Positions 51,244-61,268 of a DNA stretch of 64,000 nucleotides are shown one piece after another. Every line of letters begins with the position of its first letter. The first letter of the stretch is position 1. Origin of the DNA: Odoribacter sp036657595. Its GTDB lineage: Bacteria > Bacteroidota > Bacteroidia > Bacteroidales > Marinifilaceae. The translations under genes and the position numbers were made by a program. The notes beneath the pieces were generated by a model that saw nothing but the letters and a program-made list of their open reading frames with translations, had not been told where the DNA came from and did not search any database. The stretch lies in contig JAVXFZ010000003.1 of assembly GCA_036657595.1 (NCBI GenBank), positions 17,461 through 81,460 on the forward strand. Reading direction: 5' to 3'.

Positions 51244-52347
51244 TCACTCTCCCTTCGAAACCACTCCTCCTGCAACCGTAAATAGCTGATAATCTACCTG
51301 CTGTGTCTTCAAAATATCATCAATATGCTCCCGATTGGTATCCGTCATAAAAACCTGCCCAAACATCTCCCCTCCTACGATCTGCACAATCCGACTCACC
51401 CGATCGGCATCTAATTTATCAAAAATATCGTCCAACAACAAAAGTGGTCGAACCCCATTCGTCCGATACAACCAAGCATATTGCGCCAACTTCAAAGCAA
51501 TCAAAAACGTCTTTTTCTGTCCCTGCGACCCGATTTTCTTGACCGCATACTCCCCGATGCTCAACGACAAATCGTCGCGATGAATCCCCACCGTCGTATA
51601 TGTCAACGCCCTATCACGCCCTACGGCAGCACGCAAACAGGACAACAAATCTTCCGTCCCCACCGAACATTTATACTCCAACGCCACCTCTTCCCGCCCC
51701 AACGACAACAACTCATAATACGCCTGAAAAACCGGTCGAAATTCCTCCAAAAAAGCAATCCGCCTCTGCATAATCACCTCCCCGCATTCCGCCAACTGCT
51801 CATTCCAAATCTCCAACATTTCAGCATCTAAAAACTGACCGGCTGTTGACTTCAACAACGAATTACGCTGCACCAGTGCCTTATTATAACGAATCAGCTG
51901 ATACAGATAATTGCGGTCGCACTGACTAATAATGCCGTCCATCAACTTTCGCCGTTCTTCGCTCCCCCCGTCAATCAACACCATATCCTCCGGCGAAACC
52001 ATCACCAATGGCAACAACCCGATATGCTCCGACAACTTATCGTACACCTTTTGATTTTTCTTGAAAATCTTCTTTTGCCCCCGCTTCACACCACAATAAA
52101 CCTCTATCTCTTCGCCATCCTGATCATATTTCCCTTGCACCACAAAAAACGGTTCGCCGTGCCGAATATTCTGCAAATCAGGTAAATTAAAATAACTTTT
52201 ACACATCGAAAGATGATAAATCGCATCCAACACATTGGTCTTTCCCACCCCGTTATTTCCGACAAAACAATTAAAACCCGATGAAAAAGACAACGTAGCT
52301 TCCTCAATGTTTTTAAAATTAATCATATTTAACTCATTCAACACCAT
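51244..52347 (-). CDS. recF: DNA recombination/replication protein RecF
   Basis: The 367 residues show the RecF/SMC-like ATPase layout: MINFKNIEEATLSFSSGFNCFVGNNGVGKTNVLDAIYHLSMCKSYF (Walker A), LLPLVMVSPEDMVLIDGGSEERRKLMDGIISQ, the signature GSQGQKKTFLIALKLAQYAWL and Walker B RPLLLLDDIFDKLD. RecF recognises gapped DNA and loads RecA through RecOR. All ATPase motifs are intact. The DUF721 gene lies downstream, 196 bases away. Confidence 0.95.
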   Translation of the reverse strand: MVLNELNMINFKNIEEATLSFSSGFNCFVGNNGVGKTNVLDAIYHLSMCKSYFNLPDLQNIRHGEPFFVVQGKYDQDGEEIEVYCGVKRGQKKIFKKNQKVYDKLSEHIGLLPLVMVSPEDMVLIDGGSEERRKLMDGIISQCDRNYLYQLIRYNKALVQRNSLLKSTAGQFLDAEMLEIWNEQLAECGEVIMQRRIAFLEEFRPVFQAYYELLSLGREEVALEYKCSVGTEDLLSCLRAAVGRDRALTYTTVGIHRDDLSLSIGEYAVKKIGSQGQKKTFLIALKLAQYAWLYRTNGVRPLLLLDDIFDKLDADRVSRIVQIVGGEMFGQVFMTDTNREHIDDILKTQQVDYQLFTVAGGVVSKGE

Positions 52348-52848
52348 CCGACGCGTATTTATTTTTTTATGATATAAAAAACTATTCTGAAATTCATACT
52401 CCCCCTAACGTCCATCCACTTACTTTCTCCAGCACAAAATTAGCCATTTTAGACGAACCCCCAAGCTATCTTTCAACAAAGATCAGCCCATCACACCGAT
52501 TTTTCCTCGTCCCGTCAATGCTATGTCAAATCTTCAATAAAACAGATGTCAAAAGCCTTTAAAACACTTATATAATGACTTTCATTCCAGTTTAGATACA
52601 CATTGAAAGCACTTTAGAAGCACTCTATGCAAGAGATAGCATCGTGTTGTGTAATAGGAGAACAAACAACAAACAGAGGGAACATATAAGACGTCATCAA
52701 CAGATTAATACAAACAGATTGGAAAAAAAATGCAGGATATTTCGATATTCAATTAAAAAAACTAATTTTGCAAGCTATTAAGCTCTTATAAAAGAGAGGC
52801 TGATATTTGCCCAAATAGAAAAAATGATAACCTTATAATACGACAGAT
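52348..52848. other. Gene-free region between recF and a TPR gene
   Basis: I see no gene in these 500 bases. On the minus strand TAATTTTG (52442-52435) preceded at 19 bp by CTTG is a likely recF promoter, about 90 bases before the ATG. On the plus strand TAATTTTG at 52763-52770 is a likely -7 box for the TPR gene at 52849, without a good -33. Confidence 0.5.
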
Positions 52849-53538
52849 ATGTCTAACGAACAAAAAAAACACGAAGACGGCTTTGAGCAACTGGAAGGTG
52901 CTTTAACTACCAGCGAACAATTTATTGAAAAGAATCAAAAGATGATTATTTACGTAGTGATCGGGCTGCTGATTGTAATTGCCGCCTATTTTGGCTACAA
53001 TAAATTCATCGGAGATCCGCAGGAAACAGAGGCTGCCGGTCAAATTTTCAGCGCGCAGAATTATTTTGAAAAAGATTCTTTCAATTTAGCCTTGAAAGGC
53101 GACGGGAATGCATTAGGATTCATCGAAATCGCAAACAAATACAGCTCCACCCCGACCGGAAATTTGGCAAATTATTATGCCGGATTGTCCTATCTCTACA
53201 CGGGTGATTATCAAAATGCCATCAAATATTTGGATAAATTTTCCTCCGACGATCTATTGTTAGGCAATATGGCGATCGCGAACATTGGCGACGCTTATAT
53301 GCAATTAGGCGATTACAAAAAAGCTGCCGACTATTATAAAAAAGCTGCCGGAGAAAAAAATAATGATTTCTCAACGCCGATTTTCTTAATGAAAAATGCG
53401 TTGGCACTCGAAAAAGCCGGAGATAATAAAGCCGCTCTTCAGGTGTACGAACAGATTGAAACAGAATATCCTGCTTCACCGGAAGCTCGGGATATTGAAA
53501 AATATATCGAAAGAGCGCAGCTCAAGCTAAAAAAATAA
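52849..53538 (+). CDS. Membrane-anchored TPR protein (YfgM-like layout)
   Basis: The 229 residues have a cytoplasmic N-terminus, one transmembrane helix (MIIYVVIGLLIVIAAYFGYNKFI, about 35-57) and extracytoplasmic TPR-type repeats (AGLSYLYTGDYQNAIKYLDKFS, NIGDAYMQLGDYKKAADYYKKAAGEKN, ALALEKAGDNKAALQVYEQIETEYP). The order resembles E. coli YfgM/Tol-Pal-type TPR proteins that assist folding or secretion at the membrane; the assignment is by topology only. It ends at the inverted repeat 53566-53637. Confidence 0.8.
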   Translation: MSNEQKKHEDGFEQLEGALTTSEQFIEKNQKMIIYVVIGLLIVIAAYFGYNKFIGDPQETEAAGQIFSAQNYFEKDSFNLALKGDGNALGFIEIANKYSSTPTGNLANYYAGLSYLYTGDYQNAIKYLDKFSSDDLLLGNMAIANIGDAYMQLGDYKKAADYYKKAAGEKNNDFSTPIFLMKNALALEKAGDNKAALQVYEQIETEYPASPEARDIEKYIERAQLKLKK

Positions 53539-53565
53539 GAAAGGGACACCTCCCTACATCCGCTA

Positions 53566-53637
53566 AACGTTTTGTTTATTCGTCCGTATTTTTATCGGTA
53601 GAAACATTCCACCGATTCAACGAATAAACAAAACGTT
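53566..53637 (+). terminator. Terminator with AACGTTTTGTTTATTCG arms
   Basis: A 17-bp perfect inverted repeat (53566-53582 with 53621-53637), with a nested ATCGGT/ACCGAT, is followed by ATTTTTTTG. It ends the TPR gene and belongs to the same repeat family as 27775-27870. Confidence 0.78.
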
Positions 53638-53813
53638 ATTTTTTTGTGTACACTCGCCACCTCCTCTACATCATAGCTCATTATCATCGCCAACGAAATG
53701 GACGACTCTTCAAGATCATCTATATAAATCAACAGATTTAAGTATTCAAAACAGCAAAAAAGAGTCCATTTATATAGCTTATTACTATTTTTGTAAAAAA
53801 TAAGTCTGCGGAA

Positions 53814-55496
53814 ATGAACTAATTCATATTAGTTCTCCTTTGTGTCGCTCCTTTTCAATTTCTCTCTGCACAAGTATTGCAGATCAACGGAAACATCGTG
53901 ATTGAAAATACCAGCCCGGAGGGAGCTCGGGTGGTGCTCTATAAAAACAGCAGCAAAATCAGTGAAATCAATATCACTAAAAAAGGAGCTTTCGATTTTA
54001 AACTGGCACTCAACGGCGACTACAGGGTTGCTTTTGAAAAAGACGGATATATCACAAAAAATGTGAGCGTTAATACCGAAATACCGGAAGAGGTGATCGA
54101 ATCAAATCCCAATTTCCCGCCTGTAAAGTTGATTATTAATTTACTCCCTACGGTGGAAGGCGTGGATCTGTCTATCTTTGATCAGCCGGTGGCGATCCTT
54201 GCCTATAATCAGGAATTAGACGATTTTACTTTTGATAAAGAATATTCTGACAAAATCAAAACCCGCGTGGCGCAAACCGAACAGTCGATCAAACGCCAAT
54301 TAAACGTAAAAGGAGCCGCTGCCTTAGAGCAAGAACGCCAATTTGCCGAATTAGTGGGAAAGGGACAACGGGCTTTTGAACAAAAAGAATGGAGCCACGC
54401 CATCGAGTCGTGGACATTGGCACTGAACATAAAACCAAGCAGCGACGAGTTAAAACAAAAGATCACCAACGCCCGCAAAGAAGCCGAATTGGAGGAAGCA
54501 CGCCGTAGCATTGAGCTGCAAAATGAACGTGCCTATAAATACCTGATTGCCTCTGCCGATAGCCTATTGGGAGGAAAAAACTATCTCCCGGCGAAAGAGA
54601 AATATTTGGCTGCCGTCAAATTAAACAATAAAGACACCTATCCGGGAAATAAAATCAAAGAAATAGAAGCCATCTTAGCCGCTATCGCTCAGAAAGAAGC
54701 GAACGCCCAACAGCAACGGGAAGCCAATGAAGCAGCCTATCGCAAAGCCATTGCCGCCGCCGATCAGTCCTTCTCTGTCAAAGAATATGCACAGGCGATC
54801 AGCACTTATCGTCAAGCTTTAGAAATAAAAAAAGGAGAAAGTTATCCGAAAGAAAGAATCGCAAAAGCTGAATTGGCAATCGTGGAACTTGAAAAACAGC
54901 AAGCGGCTGAAGCAGAACGAAAACGCCTTGAAGAAGAAAGAAGAAATAGTATGAAAAATCGGTATGCCGAATTGATCGCAGAGGCTGACAATGCATTTAA
55001 AAATGAAAACTACGGTCTTGCCAAATTACGCTATACGGATGCCGACAACCTAAATCTGGAAGAGGAGTATCCGAAAAAACAATTGCAGGCGATCAATCAG
55101 ATCATCAACTCATCAAAATATCAAGCAAAATTGGCTGAATTTAATAAGAATAAAGCATTGGCAGAAAAGAATATGCTGGCTAAAAACTATGCTTCGGCAA
55201 AAGTTTATTACCAAAATGCAATATCCATACTGCCATTAGAAAAAGAGGTTATTCTCAATAAAATCGCAGAAATAGAAAAAGAAATCGAAATAGAACGCTT
55301 GGCTGTCATTGAAAAAGAATATAAAGCTCATCTTGTAAAAGCCGATAAAGCTTATGAAGAAAAAGCTTACGCTGTTGCCAAATTCTATTATCAAAAAGCA
55401 CTGGAAGCAAAAAATGGAGATGCGTATGCCACGCAACGCTTACAGGAGGTGGTGAAATATATAGGAGAACGACAGGAAAAAGAGGTGGAATTGTGA
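53814..55496 (+). CDS. Secreted TPR/coiled-coil repeat protein; in-frame stop at codon 3
   Basis: From ATG 53814 the frame reads M-N-stop (TAA 53820-53822), then FILVLLCVAPFQFLSAQ, a complete signal-peptide core, and 540 codons open to TGA 55496. No ATG, GTG or TTG lies between the stop and the end of the signal; the first is TTG 53877, after the cleavage site. The gene therefore either carries a recent nonsense change (AAA or CAA to TAA) or uses an unusual start. The mature protein has a CarboxypepD-like Ig domain (GNIVIENTSPEGARVVLYKNSSKIS) and about six 45-residue helical repeats with YxxxIxxAD...YxxAxxxYxxAL patterns. A secreted barrel gene follows 102 bases later. Confidence 0.7.
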
Positions 55497-55597
55497 TACG
55501 GTTCACTCAATCCGGGAAATAAAAACAAAGATTGACCGGATCATTTCTCGATTTATCCTTTAAAACGATTCGACAAATAAACGTAAAAAAATAGAAA

Positions 55598-56251
55598 ATG
55601 GGAAAGTGGTATCTATGTATAATATGCCTCACGTTAATGGGCAATATGGCAAAGGGACAGTATTACCGACAAGATCGCGGATGGATGTTAGGGGTCAATG
55701 CCGGTTATTGCTACCCGACGGGAGATATGGGCAAAATCCTGAAAAACGGATGGGGCGGCAATCTATCTGCCAAATACCTGATTAACGAGGTCATCGGTAT
55801 CGGTTTTGAAGGAGGTTATTATGCGTTTAAATCTAAAATCGCACAAGAAGGAACAGGAGGAACATCACAGGATTATAAAGCCCACCTGATCCCGGCATTG
55901 CTGGAAGCCACTTTTTATATCCCCACTTGGAACCGAACAACCCTCCCTTATTTGGGGATTCAATTCGGAGGCTATGTTACTCATATTAAAGTAAGTTATA
56001 AAGAGGATTATCCGCTAACAAATTATTCCAAAAAACTATTTCTCTTTTCTCCGGGAGCCGGTGTACACGCCGGTGTATTGTGTCAGTTAGCTTCCAACCG
56101 ATTATGGTTGGACCTCAAACTCCGTGCTGATTATGTCCCAAAAATCGAAGATGAGTATAACTTTGGGGAAGATGATCTCACTTCCCGCAATATCGGTTTT
56201 AACAAAATGCTAAACATCGGAGGCAATATCGGATTGCTTTATAAATTCTGA
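55598..56251 (+). CDS. Outer-membrane beta-barrel protein
   Basis: The 217 residues start with a signal peptide (MGKWYLCIICLTLMGNMAKGQ) and continue as a small barrel: GWMLGVNAGYCYPTGDMGKILKNGWGGNLSAKYLINEVIGIGFEGGYYAFKSK, LPYLGIQFGGYVTHIKVSY, ending GGNIGLLYKF with a terminal aromatic. The pattern fits the 8-strand barrel family with OmpW/PorT-like members. It follows the repeat protein at 53814 and likely shares its transcript. Function is unknown. Confidence 0.78.
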   Translation: MGKWYLCIICLTLMGNMAKGQYYRQDRGWMLGVNAGYCYPTGDMGKILKNGWGGNLSAKYLINEVIGIGFEGGYYAFKSKIAQEGTGGTSQDYKAHLIPALLEATFYIPTWNRTTLPYLGIQFGGYVTHIKVSYKEDYPLTNYSKKLFLFSPGAGVHAGVLCQLASNRLWLDLKLRADYVPKIEDEYNFGEDDLTSRNIGFNKMLNIGGNIGLLYKF

Positions 56252-56319
56252 CCCGAAAAAATAGCCAAAATCTATGCGCATAAACAAACGTTTCGTTTAT
56301 TTATTGAATCATTAAAGGA

Positions 56320-56362
56320 AAAAATAAAGGTGCAACACTTTTATCGTCACACCTTTATTTTT
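56320..56362. terminator. Bidirectional terminator
   Basis: AAAAATAAAGGTG (56320-56332) pairs perfectly with CACCTTTATTTTT (56350-56362). It separates the convergent barrel gene and korB and can serve both. Confidence 0.85.
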
Positions 56363-56382
56363 AAATATTCAGTCGATCGCTT

Positions 56383-57399
56383 TTATTTCACTTCCCAAGT
56401 ATCTCCGCTATTCAGCAGGTCTGTCACACAGTGAATCTTAGAAATCTTTTTCACTTCAGCGATTTGATCGTCTAATGCCTGATCGTAAGTATGAGCTTCA
56501 ACGTCACGGATAACTCCAAGAGCAACCGGAAATTCAGGAGCTTTCATATTGACCAGCATCCAATGGATAAACGGATTTGGATTGTGGGCATTATGTACAA
56601 GGATGTCCTCTTTCGTCACTCCGTCTTTACCAATCTCTACAATTTTCAGTTCACCGTTTTTTGAAAACACTAAACCTTTTTCTTTATTCTTCCCAAAAAG
56701 CATCGGTTCGCCGTGTTTTAACACGATTTGCCGGTCGTCTTTCAAATCCTTATCGGTTACTGCAGCGTGTGCTCCATCAGCAAAAATTACGCAATTCTGC
56801 AATACTTCCACGACAGAAGTTCCCGGATGTTTAACTGCCTCTTTCAAAATATCAGCAGTCAAATTTACACTCGTATCAATGGAACGGGCAAAGAATTTAC
56901 CCTGTGCACCGATAGCCAGTTCTCCCGGATTGAAGGGATGTTCAATCGTCCCGTACGGAGATGTTTTTGTCTTCGTACCCAACTTGGTCGTCGGAGAATA
57001 CTGTCCTTTGGTCAATCCATAGATTTCATTGTTGAAAAGTAGGATCGTAATATCCACATTCCGACGGATAGCGTGGATGAAATGGTTTCCACCAATCGCC
57101 AAAGCATCTCCATCACCTGATATTTGCAGGATATTCAATTTCCGGTTAGCATTCTTTGCACCGGAAGCAATCGCTGCTGCCCGTCCGTGAATGGTATGGA
57201 AACCGTAGGTACTCATATAATAAGGGAAACGGGATGAGCAACCAATACCCGAAATTACAGCCCACGACTCTTTCGGGTAAGCGAGCTCTGCCATAGCTTT
57301 CTGTACGGAACTAATGATTCCGTGATCACCGCAACCCGGACACCATCTGATCTCCTGATCGCTTTTAAAATCTTTGGGAGTATATTTTAATTCTTCCAT
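56383..57399 (-). CDS. korB: 2-oxoglutarate:ferredoxin oxidoreductase, beta subunit
   Basis: From ATG 57399 the protein has 338 residues: IRWCPGCGDHGI (cluster and TPP-binding cysteine region), GCSSRFPYYMSTYGFHTIHGRAAAIASGAK, the TPP motif GDGDALAIGGNHFIHAIRRNVDITILLFNNEIYGLTKGQYSPTT and the usual C-terminal half. With KorA it decarboxylates 2-oxoglutarate to succinyl-CoA and reduces ferredoxin, the anaerobic version of that TCA step. It follows korA by 55 bases. A start 15 codons earlier would lie in the intergenic gap. Confidence 0.92.
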   Translation of the reverse strand: MEELKYTPKDFKSDQEIRWCPGCGDHGIISSVQKAMAELAYPKESWAVISGIGCSSRFPYYMSTYGFHTIHGRAAAIASGAKNANRKLNILQISGDGDALAIGGNHFIHAIRRNVDITILLFNNEIYGLTKGQYSPTTKLGTKTKTSPYGTIEHPFNPGELAIGAQGKFFARSIDTSVNLTADILKEAVKHPGTSVVEVLQNCVIFADGAHAAVTDKDLKDDRQIVLKHGEPMLFGKNKEKGLVFSKNGELKIVEIGKDGVTKEDILVHNAHNPNPFIHWMLVNMKAPEFPVALGVIRDVEAHTYDQALDDQIAEVKKISKIHCVTDLLNSGDTWEVK

Positions 57400-57454
57400 A
57401 ATCTCTAAATTGAAAATTAAAAGTCGGAATATACCGATTTTCAATCGTTCATCA

Positions 57455-59299
57455 TTAATCGTTCAACAATTCATTGATTTTCTCTTTCAATTCAACCACG
57501 GTAAAAGGCAAACCAGCCACCTTGTTACACTGTGCATAGCTGAATTCCGGTAGCATACTTCTCAGGTATTTCGCAAATTGTCCCAGGTTCAATTCGCATA
57601 CAATGATTTTCTTGTAACGAGAGAATATCTCTTTTGTATTTTTCGGCAGCGGATTGATGTAGTTGAAATGGGCAAGACTTACATCTTTCCCTTCTGCTCT
57701 CATTTCATTTACTGCTGAATATAGATGTCCGTATGTTCCACCCCAACCGACAACGAGTACTTCGCCACCTTCTTGGTTTCCATATACTTCCTGTAAGGGA
57801 ATATTATTAGCAATACGTGCTATTTTCGCTTCCCGTAAGTCGGTCATCAATTGGTGATTTTCAGGAACGTAACTGATTGTTCCCGTAATATTCATCTTTT
57901 CAAGTCCCCCAATACGGTGTTCCAATCCTTTGGTTCCGGGCAATGCCCAAGTACGTACAAGTGTTTCCGGATCGCGAGTATAAGGTTGATAATTGTCCCC
58001 TTCTTTCGCTACTTTCAACTTAATCTCAGGCAATTTATCCATAGAAGGAATTAACCAAGGTTGTGCTCCATTAGCAAGGAAACCGTCCGTCAATAAAATA
58101 ACAGGGGTCATGTGCTCTAATGCTATTTTACCGGCAATAAAAGCATAATCAAAACAGTTGCCAGAGGTGCTAGCAGCAACAACAGGCATCGGGCACTCAC
58201 CATTACGACCGTATAGTGCTTGTAATAAATCAGACTGTTCAGTCTTTGTAGGTAAGCCCGTAGAAGGACCTCCCCGCTGTACGTCGATGATCACCAAGGG
58301 AAGTTCAGCAATAACTGCTAATCCGCAAGCTTCTGATTTCAGAGCTAATCCTGGACCAGAAGTGGTCGTAACAGCAAAATTACCAGCATAACTGGCACCA
58401 ATAGCTGTACAAATACCTCCGATTTCATCCTCAGCCTGATAGGTTTTAGCCCCCAAATCACGGCGCAATGCCAATTCGTGAAGGATATCCGTAGCCGGAG
58501 TAATAGGATAAGAACCACAGAATAAAGGCAATCCGGCTTTCTCTGCCAATGCCAATAATCCCCAAGCAGTAGCCTTATTTCCGGTAATCGTACGATATTT
58601 ACCTTTTTCAATATTAGCGGGAGCCACTTTAAAGTGGGTAGCCAATGCGTGTACATTACCTGCGTAATTATAACCAGCTTTCAATACTAATTTATTAGCA
58701 GATGCAATAGCCGGCTTCTTCCCGAATTTTGTATCAAAAAATGTTTCTGTATGCTCAACTGATTGTTCAAACATCCAATAGATCATACCCAATGCAAACA
58801 TATTTTTACATCTCAACACTGATTTCTGGTCAAGCCCTGATTCTTTCAGTGCTTCTACCGTCAGTTCGCTCACTCTGACTGGAATGACATTATAGTCAGC
58901 CAGTGAACTATCTTCCAACGGATTGGTTGTATAACCAGCTCTTTCGATGTGTTTATCCGTAAAAGCATCTACATCCAAAATAATCGTACCTGCTTTCTTT
59001 GCCCAACGTAAATTGGCTTTCAAAGCAGCTGGATTCATCGCTACCAGCACATCTGCATAGTCGCCCGGCGTGGTGATACGACCTTCTCCGATATGAACTT
59101 GAAAACCTGACACACCACCCACTGTCCCTTGCGGGGCACGGATTTCTGCGGGGTAATCCGGAAATGTTGCGACATCATTTCCAAACAAAGCAGCAGTATC
59201 TGAAAACTGCTGCCCAGTTAATTGCATCCCGTCTCCCGAATCTCCGGAAAAACGGATGACAACATCGTGTTTCTCGATAACTTTTGTCTCTTGACTCAT
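57455..59299 (-). CDS. korA: 2-oxoglutarate:ferredoxin oxidoreductase, alpha (gamma-alpha fused) subunit
   Basis: The 614 residues start with a gamma-type domain (VVIRFSGDSGDGMQLTGQQFSDTAALFGNDVATFPDYPAEIRAPQGTVGGVSGFQVHIG, about 10-195), joined to the pyrimidine-binding alpha domain (AWGLLALAEKAGLPLFCGSYPITPATDILHELA, QAEDEIGGICTAIGASYAGNFAVTTTSGPGLALKSEACGLAV, VQRGGPSTGLPTKTEQSDLLQALYGRNGE) and a C-terminal domain II (EVLVVGWGGTYGHLYSAV). This is the 2-oxoacid oxidoreductase fusion typical of KorA. Transcription starts from the palindrome-bearing promoter at 59389-59435. Confidence 0.93.
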   Translation of the reverse strand: MSQETKVIEKHDVVIRFSGDSGDGMQLTGQQFSDTAALFGNDVATFPDYPAEIRAPQGTVGGVSGFQVHIGEGRITTPGDYADVLVAMNPAALKANLRWAKKAGTIILDVDAFTDKHIERAGYTTNPLEDSSLADYNVIPVRVSELTVEALKESGLDQKSVLRCKNMFALGMIYWMFEQSVEHTETFFDTKFGKKPAIASANKLVLKAGYNYAGNVHALATHFKVAPANIEKGKYRTITGNKATAWGLLALAEKAGLPLFCGSYPITPATDILHELALRRDLGAKTYQAEDEIGGICTAIGASYAGNFAVTTTSGPGLALKSEACGLAVIAELPLVIIDVQRGGPSTGLPTKTEQSDLLQALYGRNGECPMPVVAASTSGNCFDYAFIAGKIALEHMTPVILLTDGFLANGAQPWLIPSMDKLPEIKLKVAKEGDNYQPYTRDPETLVRTWALPGTKGLEHRIGGLEKMNITGTISYVPENHQLMTDLREAKIARIANNIPLQEVYGNQEGGEVLVVGWGGTYGHLYSAVNEMRAEGKDVSLAHFNYINPLPKNTKEIFSRYKKIIVCELNLGQFAKYLRSMLPEFSYAQCNKVAGLPFTVVELKEKINELLND

Positions 59300-59388
59300 G
59301 GTTAAATAATTGTAAATGTAAAAGAGGTATTTACCACTTTTTCTCTTTATTTTAACTATTCACTAACACTTTTTTGAGTGACTATTTT

Positions 59389-59402
59389 ATGTTTTAAAAC
59401 AT
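59389..59402. promoter_or_regulatory. 14-bp palindrome at the predicted korA start site
   Basis: ATGTTTTAAAACAT is a perfect palindrome just downstream of the korA -7 box, so it covers the expected transcription start. Flanking GAGTGA (59376) and TCACTC (59418) add an outer inverted repeat. An operator for a dimeric repressor is the simplest reading; the protein is unknown. Confidence 0.5.
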
Positions 59403-59404
59403 GG

Positions 59405-59435
59405 TAAAGGTAGCGAATCACTCATTCTAAACAAA
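59405..59435 (-). promoter_or_regulatory. Promoter of korAB
   Basis: On the minus strand TTTG (59435-59432), 19 bases, TACCTTTA (59412-59405): one mismatch from TTTG-N19-TAnnTTTG, about 100 bases before the korA ATG. The remaining 320 bases to the MscS gene contain no gene I can see. Confidence 0.68.
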
Positions 59436-59755
59436 TTTAAGGACGTTAATTTTAAATAGTCTATATCTGACTGATTTTCAATACATATCATCTTCAATCC
59501 ACATTGTTTGTAAGTCTACACAATAGAGCATTATTAAAAAAGCAAAGTTATAACAGCTCTTTTTTTCGTAAAAAACGTTCCCTATTACGAAAGAATATAT
59601 AAAAAACATTGAAACACACTTCGTTTTTCTTAACGCTCATTTTTGATTTTTTAAACATATTCTTTTTTTCCCATTCAATCCGATTTGTCACAAGTTTATC
59701 TTATTTTCGTAAAAAAAATAATCCGTTAGGTTTATAAACTTTTAAATTCAATTGT

Positions 59756-61261
59756 ATGTATCGTATTCTTCTTATTATCTGCTTATTCCTTGGGATTTAT
59801 TCCTGTCAATCCAATCGAAAGCATCAGCAAACGACCGATCTTTCGAATAATAGCTTCGAAATCTCAGCTCGACAGGTAGGATCTGTGAAAAAAGGTATGA
59901 CGATTAAAGAATTGCAAATAGCTATTCCGGAAGATCGGATAAAGAAATTAGAAAGCCGAAATGAATTATCAGGAGGAACTTTAGAGAATTTTTATATCTA
60001 CGATGACAGTTCCCGACTCCTACTAATTGTCAGCCCTGAACATCACAACGACGAAGGTTCACGTATTGCTCGCGTAATTATTAAGGATAAACGGTTCACG
60101 ACAGCTTCCGGCATTGGACTTCATTCAAACGTAGGAGAAATTCGAAAAGCCTATCCTCATAATGATTTTATTCCATCCATCGATAATATTGTCCTATTTA
60201 TTCCGGAAATAGACGGAAATTTCGAAATCAGCAAACGATATCTGACACCGAGTGTTTGGAACGATACAACTGGTCTTATCGTCGCTGACAGCATCCCAGC
60301 GAAAACCAACATCACAGCAATCACTGTCTGCTGGACTTACAATATTAGTACTTTAGCCGATAAAACTTTTTGGCACGATCTTACTCGCCGCCTCTTAAAC
60401 TGGCTGATCACACAGGTACCCTCTATCGCTATTTTAACCCTACTTTTCGTTGGATTGATGCGTCTGCTTCATTTTATTGTCCGACGATTGGAAAAAGCAG
60501 CAACAAATCGTATTTACAAAGCTGGGAATATTGATATGGACGAAGGACAAAAAAGGATAAACACGCTTTCAGGTATCATCCACGGCGTGGGACGGATATT
60601 CCTTTGGACAATTTATATCCTGATTCTCCTCGGTAAATTCAATATCAATATTGCCCCCATACTCGCCAGTGCGGGTATTGTCGGATTAGCAGTCGGTTTC
60701 GGAGCCCAAGAATTGGTACGTGACTTTATCTCGGGTTTCTTTATTCTACTTGAAGACCAAATTAGAACAGGTGACGTAGCTATTATCAACGGAACAAGCG
60801 GAACGGTTGAAAAAATAGAAATGCGGACAACAACTTTACGCGATGCTTCCGGTGTTGTCCATATCTTCCAAAACGGTAAGATTAATACGCTATCAAATAT
60901 GACAAAGGGCTGGTCAGCGATTGTCTTAGATATCGGAGTCGCCTACAAAGAAGACACCGACAGAGTAGCTCGTGTAATGCAGGAAGTCGGTGCAGAATTA
61001 ATGAAAGAACCGGAATACAGTACGTGGATAATCGAGCCGGTAAACGTTCTGGGAATCGACCAATTCGGCGACAGCGCAGTTGTCATTAAAGTGAAGCTCA
61101 CCACGAAATCCGGTATGCAATGGACCGTCAGCCGAGAATATCGCCGACGTCTCAAAAAAGCTTTTGACCAGCAGAATATCGAAATGCCTTTCCCACACCT
61201 CAGTATATATACCGGTGAAGCAACAAAACCAATGCCCATAGAAATGAAGAACGAAAAATAA
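59756..61261 (+). CDS. MscS-family mechanosensitive channel
   Basis: The 501 residues begin with a lipoprotein-like signal (LLIICLFLGIYSC), a periplasmic domain of about 190 residues, transmembrane helices (VPSIAILTLLFVGLMRLLHFIV, GVGRIFLWTIYILILLG) and the MscS pore and beta domain (IAPILASAGIVGLAVGFGAQELVRDFISGFFILLEDQIRTGDVAIINGTSGTVEKIEMRTTTLRDASG). It should open on membrane tension. The cysteine after the signal suggests possible acylation, uncommon for a channel. CorA follows by 7 bases, so both are one operon. Confidence 0.9.
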   Translation: MYRILLIICLFLGIYSCQSNRKHQQTTDLSNNSFEISARQVGSVKKGMTIKELQIAIPEDRIKKLESRNELSGGTLENFYIYDDSSRLLLIVSPEHHNDEGSRIARVIIKDKRFTTASGIGLHSNVGEIRKAYPHNDFIPSIDNIVLFIPEIDGNFEISKRYLTPSVWNDTTGLIVADSIPAKTNITAITVCWTYNISTLADKTFWHDLTRRLLNWLITQVPSIAILTLLFVGLMRLLHFIVRRLEKAATNRIYKAGNIDMDEGQKRINTLSGIIHGVGRIFLWTIYILILLGKFNINIAPILASAGIVGLAVGFGAQELVRDFISGFFILLEDQIRTGDVAIINGTSGTVEKIEMRTTTLRDASGVVHIFQNGKINTLSNMTKGWSAIVLDIGVAYKEDTDRVARVMQEVGAELMKEPEYSTWIIEPVNVLGIDQFGDSAVVIKVKLTTKSGMQWTVSREYRRRLKKAFDQQNIEMPFPHLSIYTGEATKPMPIEMKNEK

Positions 61262-61268
61262 AATATAA

